Of a stretch of 64,000 bases of DNA, positions 47,740 through 58,931 are shown piece by piece. The notes below the pieces were generated by a model, which saw only the letters and a program-made list of their open reading frames with translations, had not been told where the DNA came from and did not search any database. Both the position numbers and the translations under genes were made by a program. How positions within the stretch are numbered: position 1 is the stretch's first letter; each line of letters starts with the position of its first letter. Where the stretch lies: assembly GCA_030549205.1 (NCBI GenBank), contig JAUKTV010000001.1, positions 1,860,001 through 1,924,000 of the forward strand, in the 5' to 3' direction. This DNA comes from Apiosordaria backusii (Eukaryota; Ascomycota; Sordariomycetes; Sordariales; Lasiosphaeriaceae).

Positions 47740-50700
47740 CGAGAGCGAGATGGGGGTGGGATCCGGACTGGTGGGTTTGGCATTGGGCAGATTGATGATC
47801 TTCAAGTGGGTGATGATCTTGAAGATGATGGGGAATATCAGGAATACGGTAAACCGGCATTGCTATCAAGACTTCCGTTTCTCAAGGAGGCGGTTCTTGA
47901 TCCCATCATTCAATTCTTCCTTTCGATGCAATCCATCAAGAAAACATGGATTCTCATCTCCGGGATTCCTGCACATGGAAACAATTCTCCGACTGGGAAG
48001 GTTTTGGATCACCAATTTTATCGACACGACAACGCACTTTACTGCGGTAAAGCGAGGTCGCAAGCCGAGCGCATTCGCATCCCTTTTGAATAACTGACAT
48101 TTGACACCGAAACCGAAAGCTTGGATCACTGCACACACGTTTTCTTCTTGACATGGTCCGCCCCGGGGGCTGCTGCCATCTCGTAATCTCGGCTGTCTTG
48201 ATCTGGGTAAGGAGGTGCTTTCGCGGAACGGCGGATGGTGGATTGCAATTGCGATTGCTAGCTAGCTTCGCAAGTTCGCGCGGGGGTTCCGTCCGCCGTT
48301 TTTCTGGGGTTGTCGAATCTCAACCAAAACCACCAACATTTCAAGACAGGGGGGGTTGAAATCGCAGATGCGTTTAAATCTTGAAAACCATCATCCAACA
48401 ATTCAGTAGGTATTGGCGGGTAGACGCAGATTCTCAAACTGTCATGAAAGAAACGCATTGCTTGGATGAGATTACTTCGTAGACGCCCAGAACCGAAAGA
48501 CGCCGAGACTTTTGCGCTTATCGTTCACTTGGATCTGTCCCTTTGCCCCTTTTCTTGGACTGGGTTGGAAGCCCGGGTCTGGGGTTCAGCTCCCCACACA
48601 GTACCAAGAAATAGGAATTCACAAGCGCCAGCAGATCATCGTTGACAGTGAAAACGGAAACAAAACCGCATTGACCTCACCAAATTTCATCTTCATCATC
48701 CCTGGCTTGGCTTCGAGAAGGTTCAGGAGGTTCGATGATGATCAGATCGGGGCAATGTGGGGCTTGGAGGGGATCATCTCTGATATCACGAGGTATGTAG
48801 GTTAGCGCTTTGGTGAGGGGGATGGGGATTCAAGGCATCAGACAGGGTTAACGATTAGGCAGAGTGAGGCTGGATGTCTTAGGATAGTGTGGACTTTACC
48901 GCCTCACGAAGATAGCTATCATGATCAGTTGTAATCGAGGGGTAAGCAGCGTAAACAAACGGGCTCAGGCAGCCAGCCATCGTAACGGTGATGAATGTAT
49001 TGTACGTAGAGTTTGTGAGTCCTGGGAAAGGGTTCATCAAGACTGGGCTGGGCTGGACTGAGTGGATGACTGCCTTTTACAATGTCTCAGAATGCTGAAG
49101 TCGGTCAACAACCTTACATGAACGAAGAGGATCTACGCAAACGCCCAAAGCCACATGTTTCTGTATGTTCCGGCCCGGCTGGCAGCATCATGCAGCTTTG
49201 TGGGTTTCTGTGAGGTAGGTTCGGGGACCCCTCTGAACCCCTATTTCTGCTCCCTCACGTCGGTGATGTAGCTGAGTGAGTGATGACCACTGGCTGAGAG
49301 AGGGGTTGGTGGCTTGTTTTTGCTTGTGAGACTCTCTTTTTGAGTTTCAATGAGAAGGAAGTTGCTGTGATACAGGCGTTTAAAATTGGGCAGGTGGCGA
49401 TTGGAGTTGCTCAGCATAGCGCTGCAGATCATAGGGAGTCAACTCTCCGAAACTATCTGTAAGGACATGGAGGCGTATGTTGGTTGCCGGCCTGTTGTGA
49501 GTTTTGTGTTTCGAAGTCTCTTTCAGCTGAGGACGTGAAAGTCAGCTCCGATGTTTACATGTGTCTAACTGTCTGACGATATTCCAACCGCCTGGATCCC
49601 AGTTTCGTCTCCGTTTTGTGTCGTGCCGTACCGTATTATATTCAGGGGTTAGGGATTCAGGAGACTTACATTTCATGCACATGTTGTCCCAGAATCGAAG
49701 GTTCTATGGTTCTGGGTGTTCAAGAGTGAGAGGTTGAAGTTCGGATGTGTATGCAGCCTCCCGTTGTCCGTTTCCCGAGCCCGAAACCCCTTTCCCGTTG
49801 CCATATACCGGCCCGGCCCCGAACAGTTCAAACGGGGCGGATGGGAGGGGTCGGAAGGCAGATGTTTGGGTCGGGTGGAGCTTGACGGGTTCTACTATGG
49901 TTGAGAGAGGGGGAAAAGAAGGGAACGGGCATCGAGAGGTGCGGACGGGCAAGCTCTACGGACGAACGAGCGATGTCGAGGGAGCGGGCATGTTGATACC
50001 CGTGGGAGGCGTTGATCATGACGTTAGGGCAGGCTGAGGTTGTTATTTGGTGTACATGTATCTTAGCCGGAAATTATACAAGCTTCTGACAGTATGTTAT
50101 AGTTATTTTGATTGAAAAAATTCAGTATTCGTGTGTTTACACCCGCCCATGAAATGTCGTCAGAGTATGATGGGACTTGACCATGTCGTTCATCGAGTCT
50201 GCATGAAAACAGACTCGACATAACCCCGCTGAGCTTAACGGCTGATGACAGCTAAACAGAAACGAACACGTTTGCTAGTCGAGGGATGAACGGGTTTAGG
50301 CAGGTGAACAGGTTTGCGGGTCTGCTCGAGCACGTTTACCGGTTAACTGCACTTATAATCTGATTAATTTCAACGGCCATTGCTTGAACGTTGAGCGGTG
50401 TGTGGAAACAGCCACCGGCCAGTGATCAACGGTTTTATAGACTTGGCGAGGAGAATATCACCATGTGTACTTCAAATGTTTGCGTACAGTTTGGTGGTGA
50501 GCGTTGGTCTCAATACCAGGTATGCTCTCGAAATCGCGTGATTAGTTCTAGCCCAGGGCTTTGTAGCTGATAGGAAACGAAGAGTTCATAAATCAAGTTC
50601 TGGGTGTGTGTATGAGAATGGAAGATTGGCACAACACATATGTTTGGCTTGAGATCTGTATCTTGAACTTCGGATTAAAACTGAGAATCAGGTGTTATAT

Positions 50701-50981
50701 TATGTATTTATCTAAATGCTTGCGAGACTTTGCTAAAAAGAAGTGCGAGATTAAGTAAGGAAGGCAGAATGAATTGTTGAGGACTCTTGCCATTGCATTT
50801 CACTGCTGCCTTCTACTCCTGCCTGTTGCTCCTTCCTTCAATCCTTTGCATTGCTCCTTCCTTCGTGACCATCTTTCATCACTAAATTGGGAAAGAGCCA
50901 AGTAAACATGGAAACCCAGTGACTTCTCACAAAAAAACATATCATTGCGCGAAAACCGTTCCCACCACAACACAAACGACG
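47740..50981. other. 3.2-kb region without a recognisable gene
   Basis: Ordinary composition resumes directly after the MULE. Short open frames (for example 47714-48097 and 48512-48805) give no coherent protein, and the first begins inside the transposon end. The right edge is the 3' flank of the leftward DTGA-protein gene. Confidence 0.55.
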
Positions 50982-53310
50982 TCAAGACCCAGTCATCTCA
51001 GCATCATCGTCATTCCCACCCCCACCTCCACCCATCTCAACATACCCAATAACTTCCCCCTTTTTATTGTACATCTTCCCCAACCTTGGACTGGCACTCA
51101 CCAGTGTCTTGGGCGACGGCGTTGGCGGCGGCTCCTGCAGCATCTGCTGCCTCCACGATGCGCCGATCTTGTCCATCCTCTCTAGCACACTGCCCTTTCG
51201 CCTTTCCCTCTTCTTCTCTTTGGGCAAGGGTGGGTTGGAGAGGGATACTGCCTTGTTGACCCAGACTGGGTATGCGTATTTTCTTTTCGAGGGTGATGGC
51301 GGTGGTTTGGTTGCTTCTGGACTCGAGCTACTGCTGCTCTCCTTTTCCTTTTGGGGCTTGGGTGATAAGGCTGAGGGGATTTTCAGGAGTGACACCCCCT
51401 CTAGTTTTGCCAGTTCATGGGTTGCAGAGGGGGTGTCAAGGTCGAATTTGATGGTTAAAGGACCAGAAGGTGGGAGAGGGCCGGAGATGATGGTGGTGCC
51501 TTTGCCTGCGATTTCGTCTTCGCGGAGGGTTAAGGGAAGGTTGGAAGACGGAATGGTATAGGAGGTTTCGAATATCGCACGGGAAGGGGGGTAATCCCGC
51601 AACTGGCGTTGGTATTTTTTCAAGGCGATGGGATCGGGGAAGGCGGGTCTCGATTTGCTGGTGTTCGGGTTGGTTATCAAGAAGGACATTTCTGGGGGCA
51701 TGCGAGCTGTTCCTAGGACTTCAAGGCGGGAGGACCCAAGCCAGATTTTGTAGTTCCCAGGCGCGGAGGAGAGGTAGTTCTCTATTATGGGGAAGAGCCC
51801 CGAGAGACGGCCTGGGTCGGCGTTGGCGGACTTGTAAAAGTCGTTGGATGTCTGGGAGAAGATGCTGACGCGCATGGGACGGGGGGGTTGGAGAGGGTAG
51901 GACATGGCGTCGGGGGTTTTGATGGCGGTGGAGAAGGCGAAGTCGGGCTCGACGAGAGCGACGTCGAGCTCGTACTCGGGGGTGGTTTCTGTTCCTGTTG
52001 CTGTGGCGAGGTGGATGACGGATTGTGCCGAGTAGAAGTTTTTGTCGATTCCTAGGAGGGGGATGTCGTCGGAGAAGAGGCAGGGGTTGGTGGCGCCAGT
52101 GTCAAAGAGGGTGTCGAAGATGACGGGGTTGGCGGAGGGGTCGGCTTGCATTCGGGGTTTTGGTCCCTCGTCTTCAACTTCCATATTACCTCTGTCAGGA
52201 TCTCTGGTGCGTCGGGTGTAGCTTCGGGGGGTCCGGGGTTGGTTTCTGCTGGACTTGGTGGGTTTGGAAGTGTAGTAGGGGTACCCGCGAGACACGTGCT
52301 CCTGACGGCGTTTAAAGGCCATGCGAATGCGGTAGTGGCCGATGTTCTTGTGGTGCCTGCTTGTACGCCAGCTCTCTCTGTTTCCGAGGCAGATGGCGGC
52401 CATTGCTTGAGTGGTTGGCCGCCCGCTGTATAAGTCGGTTTCCTTGGAGAGCGAAGGCTCATACCAGATCCATCCTGGGCCGTACTCTGAGGCATAACGG
52501 TCAAGCAGAGCATCACGGCTATCGTTAGAGAAAGACTCGTAGTCCGGGAAGCGGTCGACAATGCGCCCTGCCCAGATCACGGTGTACATGTCAGAATAGG
52601 GGATGTCGCCGGATTCATAGCCTGCTATCGCAGCTTCAATGTTGGCCCTTTCCGGTTCAAATGTGGAATTTTCTAGCACGGTCCGAAGAGAGCGAACTCG
52701 TCTGGCGATGGCGTTGGCCTGAAGGCAAGGAACCTGGGATCTTGGGGTATGTCAGCTTCATCTTACATTTTACTTTCCTCCGACAACGGTAGAGGTTGAG
52801 TACGTGCATTGGCATTGTGTTTTCCTCGCTATTTTCGTCTAGCTCCGCTCGCTCCTGAACCGCTTTCTCGTACAACTCGGCAAAGGCGTCAACACCTTGG
52901 TAGTGTTGTGCCAACAGACGAGTCTGCAGCACCTTCCTATCGGCAATTTCGATCTTTGTGGGGTCTTCATGCTCTAGCCAAAGCGCAGAACCTACGACAA
53001 GAGACGGTTGCCATGTCTCTGATGATTCATCCATCCCTATGTTGGCCATCGTCGACCCGATGTCCGCTAGGTCCTCCTCGATGTCTTCATTGGCCATGCT
53101 TCTCGTCCTCATCCGCCTTGGGGTGGGAGGGACTGGCTCGGACCCTCTTCTGACATTGTGGGCGCGATTGCGGTTGAAAGTCTCAATATTTCGGCGAATT
53201 GCAGAAGAACGTCTTCTTGGGGGCTGCTGAGCCCGATTGAGAGCGGGTGATCGTAACGCAGACGACCGCCTTCGGCCCAATTGCCGTGGCTGTCGGGTGT
53301 CTGTTGACAT
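50982..53310 (-). CDS. uncharacterised protein with a retropepsin-like DTGA motif (2 exons, 757 aa)
   Basis: No characterised family recognised. Model: complement(join(50982..52718,52774..53310)), 2274 nt, phase-0 intron of 55 nt with a GCTGACAT branch site and a TTCAG acceptor; an alternative acceptor 15 nt upstream would give a 40-nt intron and five extra residues. The N-terminus is Arg/Ser-rich (QPPRRRSSAIRR) and probably disordered. An acidic region follows, then an aromatic block (GPGWIWYEPSLSKETDLY) and a basic linker. At about residues 382-396, VIFDTLFDTGATNPCLF has the hydrophobic-Asp-Thr-Gly-Ala pattern of a retropepsin-type aspartic protease active site; a later YKIWLG could be the second hydrophobic-Gly element. 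The tail is Ser/Pro/Lys-rich, with a Gly run near the end. It could be a domesticated retroelement protease or a Ddi1-like fold, or the match could be fortuitous. Confidence 0.75.
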
Positions 53311-53823
53311 TTTTCTCAATGTTTTCTTCCCTCAGGGGAAAGACACTGAAGATTGCTAAAATAATCACCTCTTCTCAATCAAAATTCAAGCGCCGAGCGT
53401 CTGGTTGGTGATGTAGCTCATTCTTCCTGCCCTCGCCAATCCGTTGCAGTCCCAGTTCTTTGTGATGTGTCGTCACAAAGGCAACCGATGGGGTTGGCCG
53501 AATGGAGGCATCGGAGCAATCCACATTGTTTCCTAATCCCTCTTGTAGTGTTGACAAGTGCATTGGGTTTCTTTGTTTCAACACCCCGAAGCGTCTGAAA
53601 ACGGGAGGTTTTCTGTCGAGCTCTTTGCTAGCATGGTTTCATTGTTGACTTAGCCCCTGGCATTCCAGTCACCATTACCAAGACACAAATATGCTACCAC
53701 AACCTTCTTGTATTCTCTCGCTTCTCCTTTTCTACCACCAATCGGCAGGATAACGAGTTGATATTGTCACCGGCACGTTGCATCGACATCGGCATCAGAG
53801 GACGAAAAGGCTACAACAGCGCA
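53311..53823. promoter_or_regulatory. divergent promoter of the 757-aa and 1,280-aa genes
   Basis: 513 bp between the two starts. No specific binding site recognised. Confidence 0.45.
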
Positions 53824-56800
53824 ATGGCTTCTTCGAATCCGGATGGGTCCAGTCCTTCACTCTCCCCTTCGCCGCACCCTTCTCGTCAGCTGCCATCACA
53901 ACACCAGAATGGTTCCGGCGTCGCGGGAGTACACGCACGTGTACGGAAGGCAACCGACGGCGAACTGGTTTACTATGTTTATAGATACACGGTAGATGAC
54001 CCGACATGTCATCCAAAATTCCGCGATTACTTTGCCGAGGCCATCGTTGAGAAGTGGCCCACGGAAGGTGCCCCCCTTAAGGAGTGGATTGACTGGTTCA
54101 ATGACTGCGACGCAATTTTGCGGAATCCCGAAATCACACTGTATGGCTTGAGCGACGATGTTCTCAGGAAAATTGAGGAATACACCTTGTTCAATGATTT
54201 GTATCCAGACGAGGGCGATGGGCCGACAGGTTTACCAATCGCCACCATTCCGGAGCAATATCGCCCTGATACAGCGACGGCAACGACGACAACGGTTCCT
54301 CCAAAAACGCCTGCGAAAACACCTGGTGCATTATATCCGACTCCCCTGACGCAAGACACAACTCAGCGGCCGAAAACTCCTGGACAGCCGATACATTTTG
54401 TGAAGCCGATAGCTCCAGGGAATCCACCAACCCCCATTTCAATTCGTCTGCCCCCGACGCCTAAAACAGGTGGGAAGCCCCGGGAGACTTCAACGGGTGG
54501 GAAACCCCAAGAGACAGGCGTGGGTGAAGATGAACCGGAGATTCCAGTTGACACAACCGGTCCCGATTTCACTCAACCGTCCTATGATCAGTATGATGCC
54601 GCCCGACCGCCACTGGGGATCTTTCTCGAGACCATAAACGCCTTTCTCGAAAATGAAAACAGCCAGACAAGGAACTTTTCACAGCAACTGAGCGATGTAA
54701 TTGACTATCTTCAATGGCTGGGCTCTGGGAAGGACCGACGGATCCAGTTGGGCGGCGCCAGCGAATACACAAAGTTTTTATATCAGACTGCCATTGAAAA
54801 GATTGGAACTCATTTGAAGCGCGATAGGCAACAAGCCATAGTCACTCCGGTGGTGTTTACCGACAGCCCCATCAGCTTCAGAGCCACCAGAACCTCACGC
54901 CTGGACCACCTTACCAACATTCATGACTTCCCGCTGCCATCCAAGCGCGGTGTCCCGGACAAATCCAATCTTCTGCCCTACAGCATTACCCCATCGCCGG
55001 AGAAAAAGCCTATTCAGGGGATGCTCCTTGAGAATCCGGAGCATTACGAGCAATTTTTGGCAGACGAGGGCAAGATCTGGCTCAAGTACTCAGAAGACCT
55101 GTCCAAGCTGGATGACATGGAGATTCCAACCGAACTGAGCAACGAGGAGCTTGAGAACAACCTGGCTGCGATTGAATCCGATATCTACGTGCAGTACACC
55201 AAGGCCCGAGGGCCCAGTGCGACGTGGAAGGCCGGCGACCCCATCGGGTGGACGATCATCAAGCAAGACGAAACGGGAGAAAGTCAGATTTACATTACAA
55301 CCGGAAAGGACCCCGAAACTGGCGAGGATGTACTGCATCCCATGGATCTCAGCGATCCGAAAGACTGGGCATCCGTAAGGGGTGTCCGACGAGCTGGTTT
55401 GCAGTTGATGCTCAGAAACTATCGCACCAACGAAAATGACTTTGTCTACTATGATTCTGATACAAACGGGCAGAGGAGTAGGAGACTGGTGTTGCCCATC
55501 CCGGTCTCCACCATCCGGAAAGTTATGGACAGAGTTGATGGGAGACAATGGATCCCTCCATCCATCTTTGACGACAAGGAACTGGTCTGGAACCATTGGG
55601 AGACGTTCTCGTTCAGCGACAGGTTCAGGGTGTATACCGCGACTGCCAAGGCAATAAGAGCAAAGGCTTACTACACGGCGACAGAGCGTCATATTCGCGA
55701 TGTGCCCTGGGTCACACTGCCGAAGAATATCATCAATGGTGGCCCCTTTATCTGGAGAGGGTTGGGTCCTAAGGAGCAAACTGAGGAAGATCTTTTGAAG
55801 CAGTGTCTTGCAGTTCGTGATTTTGTTGCCATGTGTTGGAATAAAGCACCGCGACCGTTGTTGGCAAACATGATTCAATTCTTGACAGCTGCGGAGCGGA
55901 CCGGCTCAGAAACCTTCCCCGAACCTGAGACGTTTGGTCAGGTTGGTGTGCTCGCCTTTGATGAGTCGGAGTATGCACATACGGCTATCGCGGGGACACG
56001 CCAACGAGCAGGGTATCGCTATATCAATGACGAGGACATTCAGTGGCTCAAGTTTTTGGGGAGCGGCTGTGTCAACAAGAGGTCCTGGAAGGGAAGGCTT
56101 TACCCAGACCACCCCAAAACGACCTACCGCCTCTTTCACATCTTTGCCAAGAGGGTGCTTCGGCTTTTGGAAGACCCAAACCCAGAAGGAATCCTTTACT
56201 CATCTGCTAGCATCGTGACGGTAGAACAACTACTCAAAGTTATCAACGCTGGCACCAATGGGAAGTCAGCCGTCAACAAGTACGAGTTTTCGGTGTTTGA
56301 AGCCTGCCAGCACCTCGACCGTCTCGACCAAACAGGCCACATTGACTTCAAGCTCGACCCAGCCTGCTACGGCCGAGTCCAGCGCCCTGTATACGACTTC
56401 TACCCTGAGCACCGGATAGCCTACAGCCCCGGCTCCGGACGCACCACCCTCCACTCCGGAGACAAACTCTTCCCCAAAATGGTCCACGACTGGGTCGACA
56501 TCTGCCTAGACCCTCACACCGGTCAAACCAAAGAACCCCCCGCCCGCATCAACAACGCAGTGGACAACTTCTACCGCGCTCTCGCCTACCGTCTGGGATT
56601 CACCATCTTCCACCTCCGAAAGAAAGCCGTCGCCCGGAGAGCAGACGCCCGCGCAGGGAGTCACAAAACACCCCCTTACGCCTGGTTGCACGACTCGATC
56701 AAGAAATTCAACGCCGTCCACGAAGAATTGTTGAAGTCGCTGCTAAACACCCGCCCCAACCCCCCTGCTCCGTATGGAGACACATGGAAGGACGTCAAGT

Positions 56801-57748
56801 CCCTCGTTCAAGACGTCGAGTTCCTCGACGGCGGGCACGCAGACCCGTCCACCAACTCCCTGATTTCCAAACGCGCCCACCTGGCGGATAACAACTCTGC
56901 CATTGTGCACCTGCGCAATAAAATCATCTCTGAGGTCGCTTCCAACAACACCCTGCTGGCCCCAGCCAGGGCGAAAACAGTGGTCAACCCCTCCACCGGC
57001 GACATCGGCACCATCCTCACGCGCGCCATCTCGTGGAAGTTTGGGTCGCTGTCGGTCCGCCAGGAAGGCTGGAGGAGGCAGTACTTTTCTGTGAATCGCT
57101 ACCCGGTCTACGCTCAATCCGAGGCCACGGCGAAGAAGATTACGGAGGACAAGTATTTTATTGACGGGGTCGATCCGAAGCAGGTGTTTGACTACCAGGC
57201 TGCGGACCCGATCCACGCGTTTTTCCAGAGGGAGAAGCTGAGGCCGTATATTGAGGAGCCGGTCAAGTATAGGGAGGGGCCGGCGATTTATCCTGTGGGG
57301 GACACGAGGCATCAGAGGAGGGTGGTGGAGGATCATATGACTGCGCTGGTTTATGATGGTTTGTTTCCCCCCTCTCCCCATAAAATTATAACAAAAAGAG
57401 TGATACTGATATAGAGTAATAGCTATCGGTTTGAACAGAGCCAACGGCGAGGGCACGTTCAAGGCAAAGCTTACCAAGCTGCTCACCCTCGGCGGGCTGT
57501 TCTCTGGCCGCGGTAAGACTACAGATCTGGAGCTGGAACAGAAATACGGGAAGCTGTCACCGGTAAAGGTTGACAGGGTGCCCAGGAGCTGGAACACGCA
57601 CGCGTTGGTCATGGACAAGATCGAGCACCGGAAGAGAAAAGTGGAGGAGATTCTGGCGGAGAGGGAGCTGGAGGAGCAGGAGCTGGAGACGTCGAGGTAC
57701 AAGAGGCGGAGGGTGGAGGATGGGGTTATTTTTAGTGCCATGAGTTGA
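53824..57748 (+). CDS. uncharacterised large fungal protein (2 exons, 1,280 aa)
   Basis: No known domain recognised. Model: join(53824..57358,57441..57748), 3843 nt. I chose MASSNPDGSSPS (53824) over an in-frame ATG 22 codons upstream, because the upstream part reads as leader. Donor GTTTGT, TACTGAT branch site, GAACAGAG acceptor; the join reads LVYDANGEGTFKAKL. The protein has a globular N-terminal block (YYVYRYTVDDPTCHPKFRDYF), then a Pro/Thr-rich region (about residues 150-245) with repeated TPK/TGGKP words. A long segment rich in Trp and Tyr follows, without evident membrane spans. The end is basic and charged (HRKRKVEEILAERELEEQE, then KRRR), which could be a nuclear localisation signal with a short coiled coil. 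It is divergent from the DTGA protein gene; shared regulation is possible but unproven. Confidence 0.78.
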
Positions 57749-58931
57749 GTACTGCGAAATGACTAAAAGGAGAGAAGGATGGGTATTTAATTTATTGTTG
57801 TCTTTTTGCGATGGGTTTGAAAAGAAGGGTAAGATTTCTTGTATGGCGTTTAGGATGTAGCAAATAACAGGTGCATTTTGATTTTTCGTTTCGTTGTTAT
57901 AAGTGCCGAGACTGGAAGTATCGAGCCCCTGAGCCCCCTGAATGGGCATGGCCCCGCCCATGACGGTGACGAGCGTGAGCTTCAGCGCAAAGGGTCTGTT
58001 ACTTTGACTTCGAGAGTGTGAAATAAAAGACATGGATATCGTTGTGACGGCTAAGGTTGTGCTATATCAGTCTTGGCCATATCAAATAAGTTTAGTTGTT
58101 TATTTATTTCCTCTGTTTCCCTCAGCATCACTACAGTACATACAGCCTCCCGCCCCTTTCTTCCAACCTCATCGCAGAATCCAGAGTACGAGCAAGGGAT
58201 ACAACTCCCTGCTCGAACAGAGTAATGCTTTAAATCCTCTTGCTTTCCGCGCCTATCTGCTTTGCGTATGGTGTTTCGTTTGAACACCGGATCCAGATAT
58301 GTCAATTCCTTTCACATGTCCAAAAGGAAAACCAAATAGAAAATGAAGTAATAAATATCAACACTCGAATTTCCTCCACCACAAAAACCCATTCTCATTC
58401 TTTTACAAATATTTTACTTTTTGAATCAAGATAGGTTTCGTGATACTCGTTTCATTCCCTAGATTGATCCTGCCTCATCAACATTTAAGCTCTCCCAGCG
58501 CCTTGCGATGAAAATATTGGAAGGTAGGTAGCGAGAGATCACCAACATTTTCTAACCAGGTAAAAATAGAAAAGCCAAAGCAAAGGGTATCTGACAGAAA
58601 AAAAAGAATAATAAAATAACTAGTTAAGGGCAGGGGGAAAATGAGATTTGTGCGCAGCTGGTATCTCTCTCGGTAGAGGCTGACTCGAGAGTAGGTGCGG
58701 GATGTGTGTGATTGTGAAAAGGGGTTCAGGGGGTGATCCCGTATCCAAACGCGTGTTGGTCATTTTGTATGTGAAGGGTTGGATATGATGTTTATGCGTG
58801 CGGCCAAAAGCGAAATATGTTCCCGGTCGAGGAGGGTTGGTCGTGAGGTGGTTGACCGGTTCTTGTAACCCGATCTCATCTCGCGTCGATCGTTAAACCA
58901 GCCGACGGCTTGGCCAGTAAATTATAGTTGA
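57749..58931. other. convergent intergenic region
   Basis: 3' flanks of the 1,280-residue and 715-residue protein genes. A/T-rich stretches around 58330-58440 and 58590-58625 may hold 3'-end signals. No coding region seen. Confidence 0.5.
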
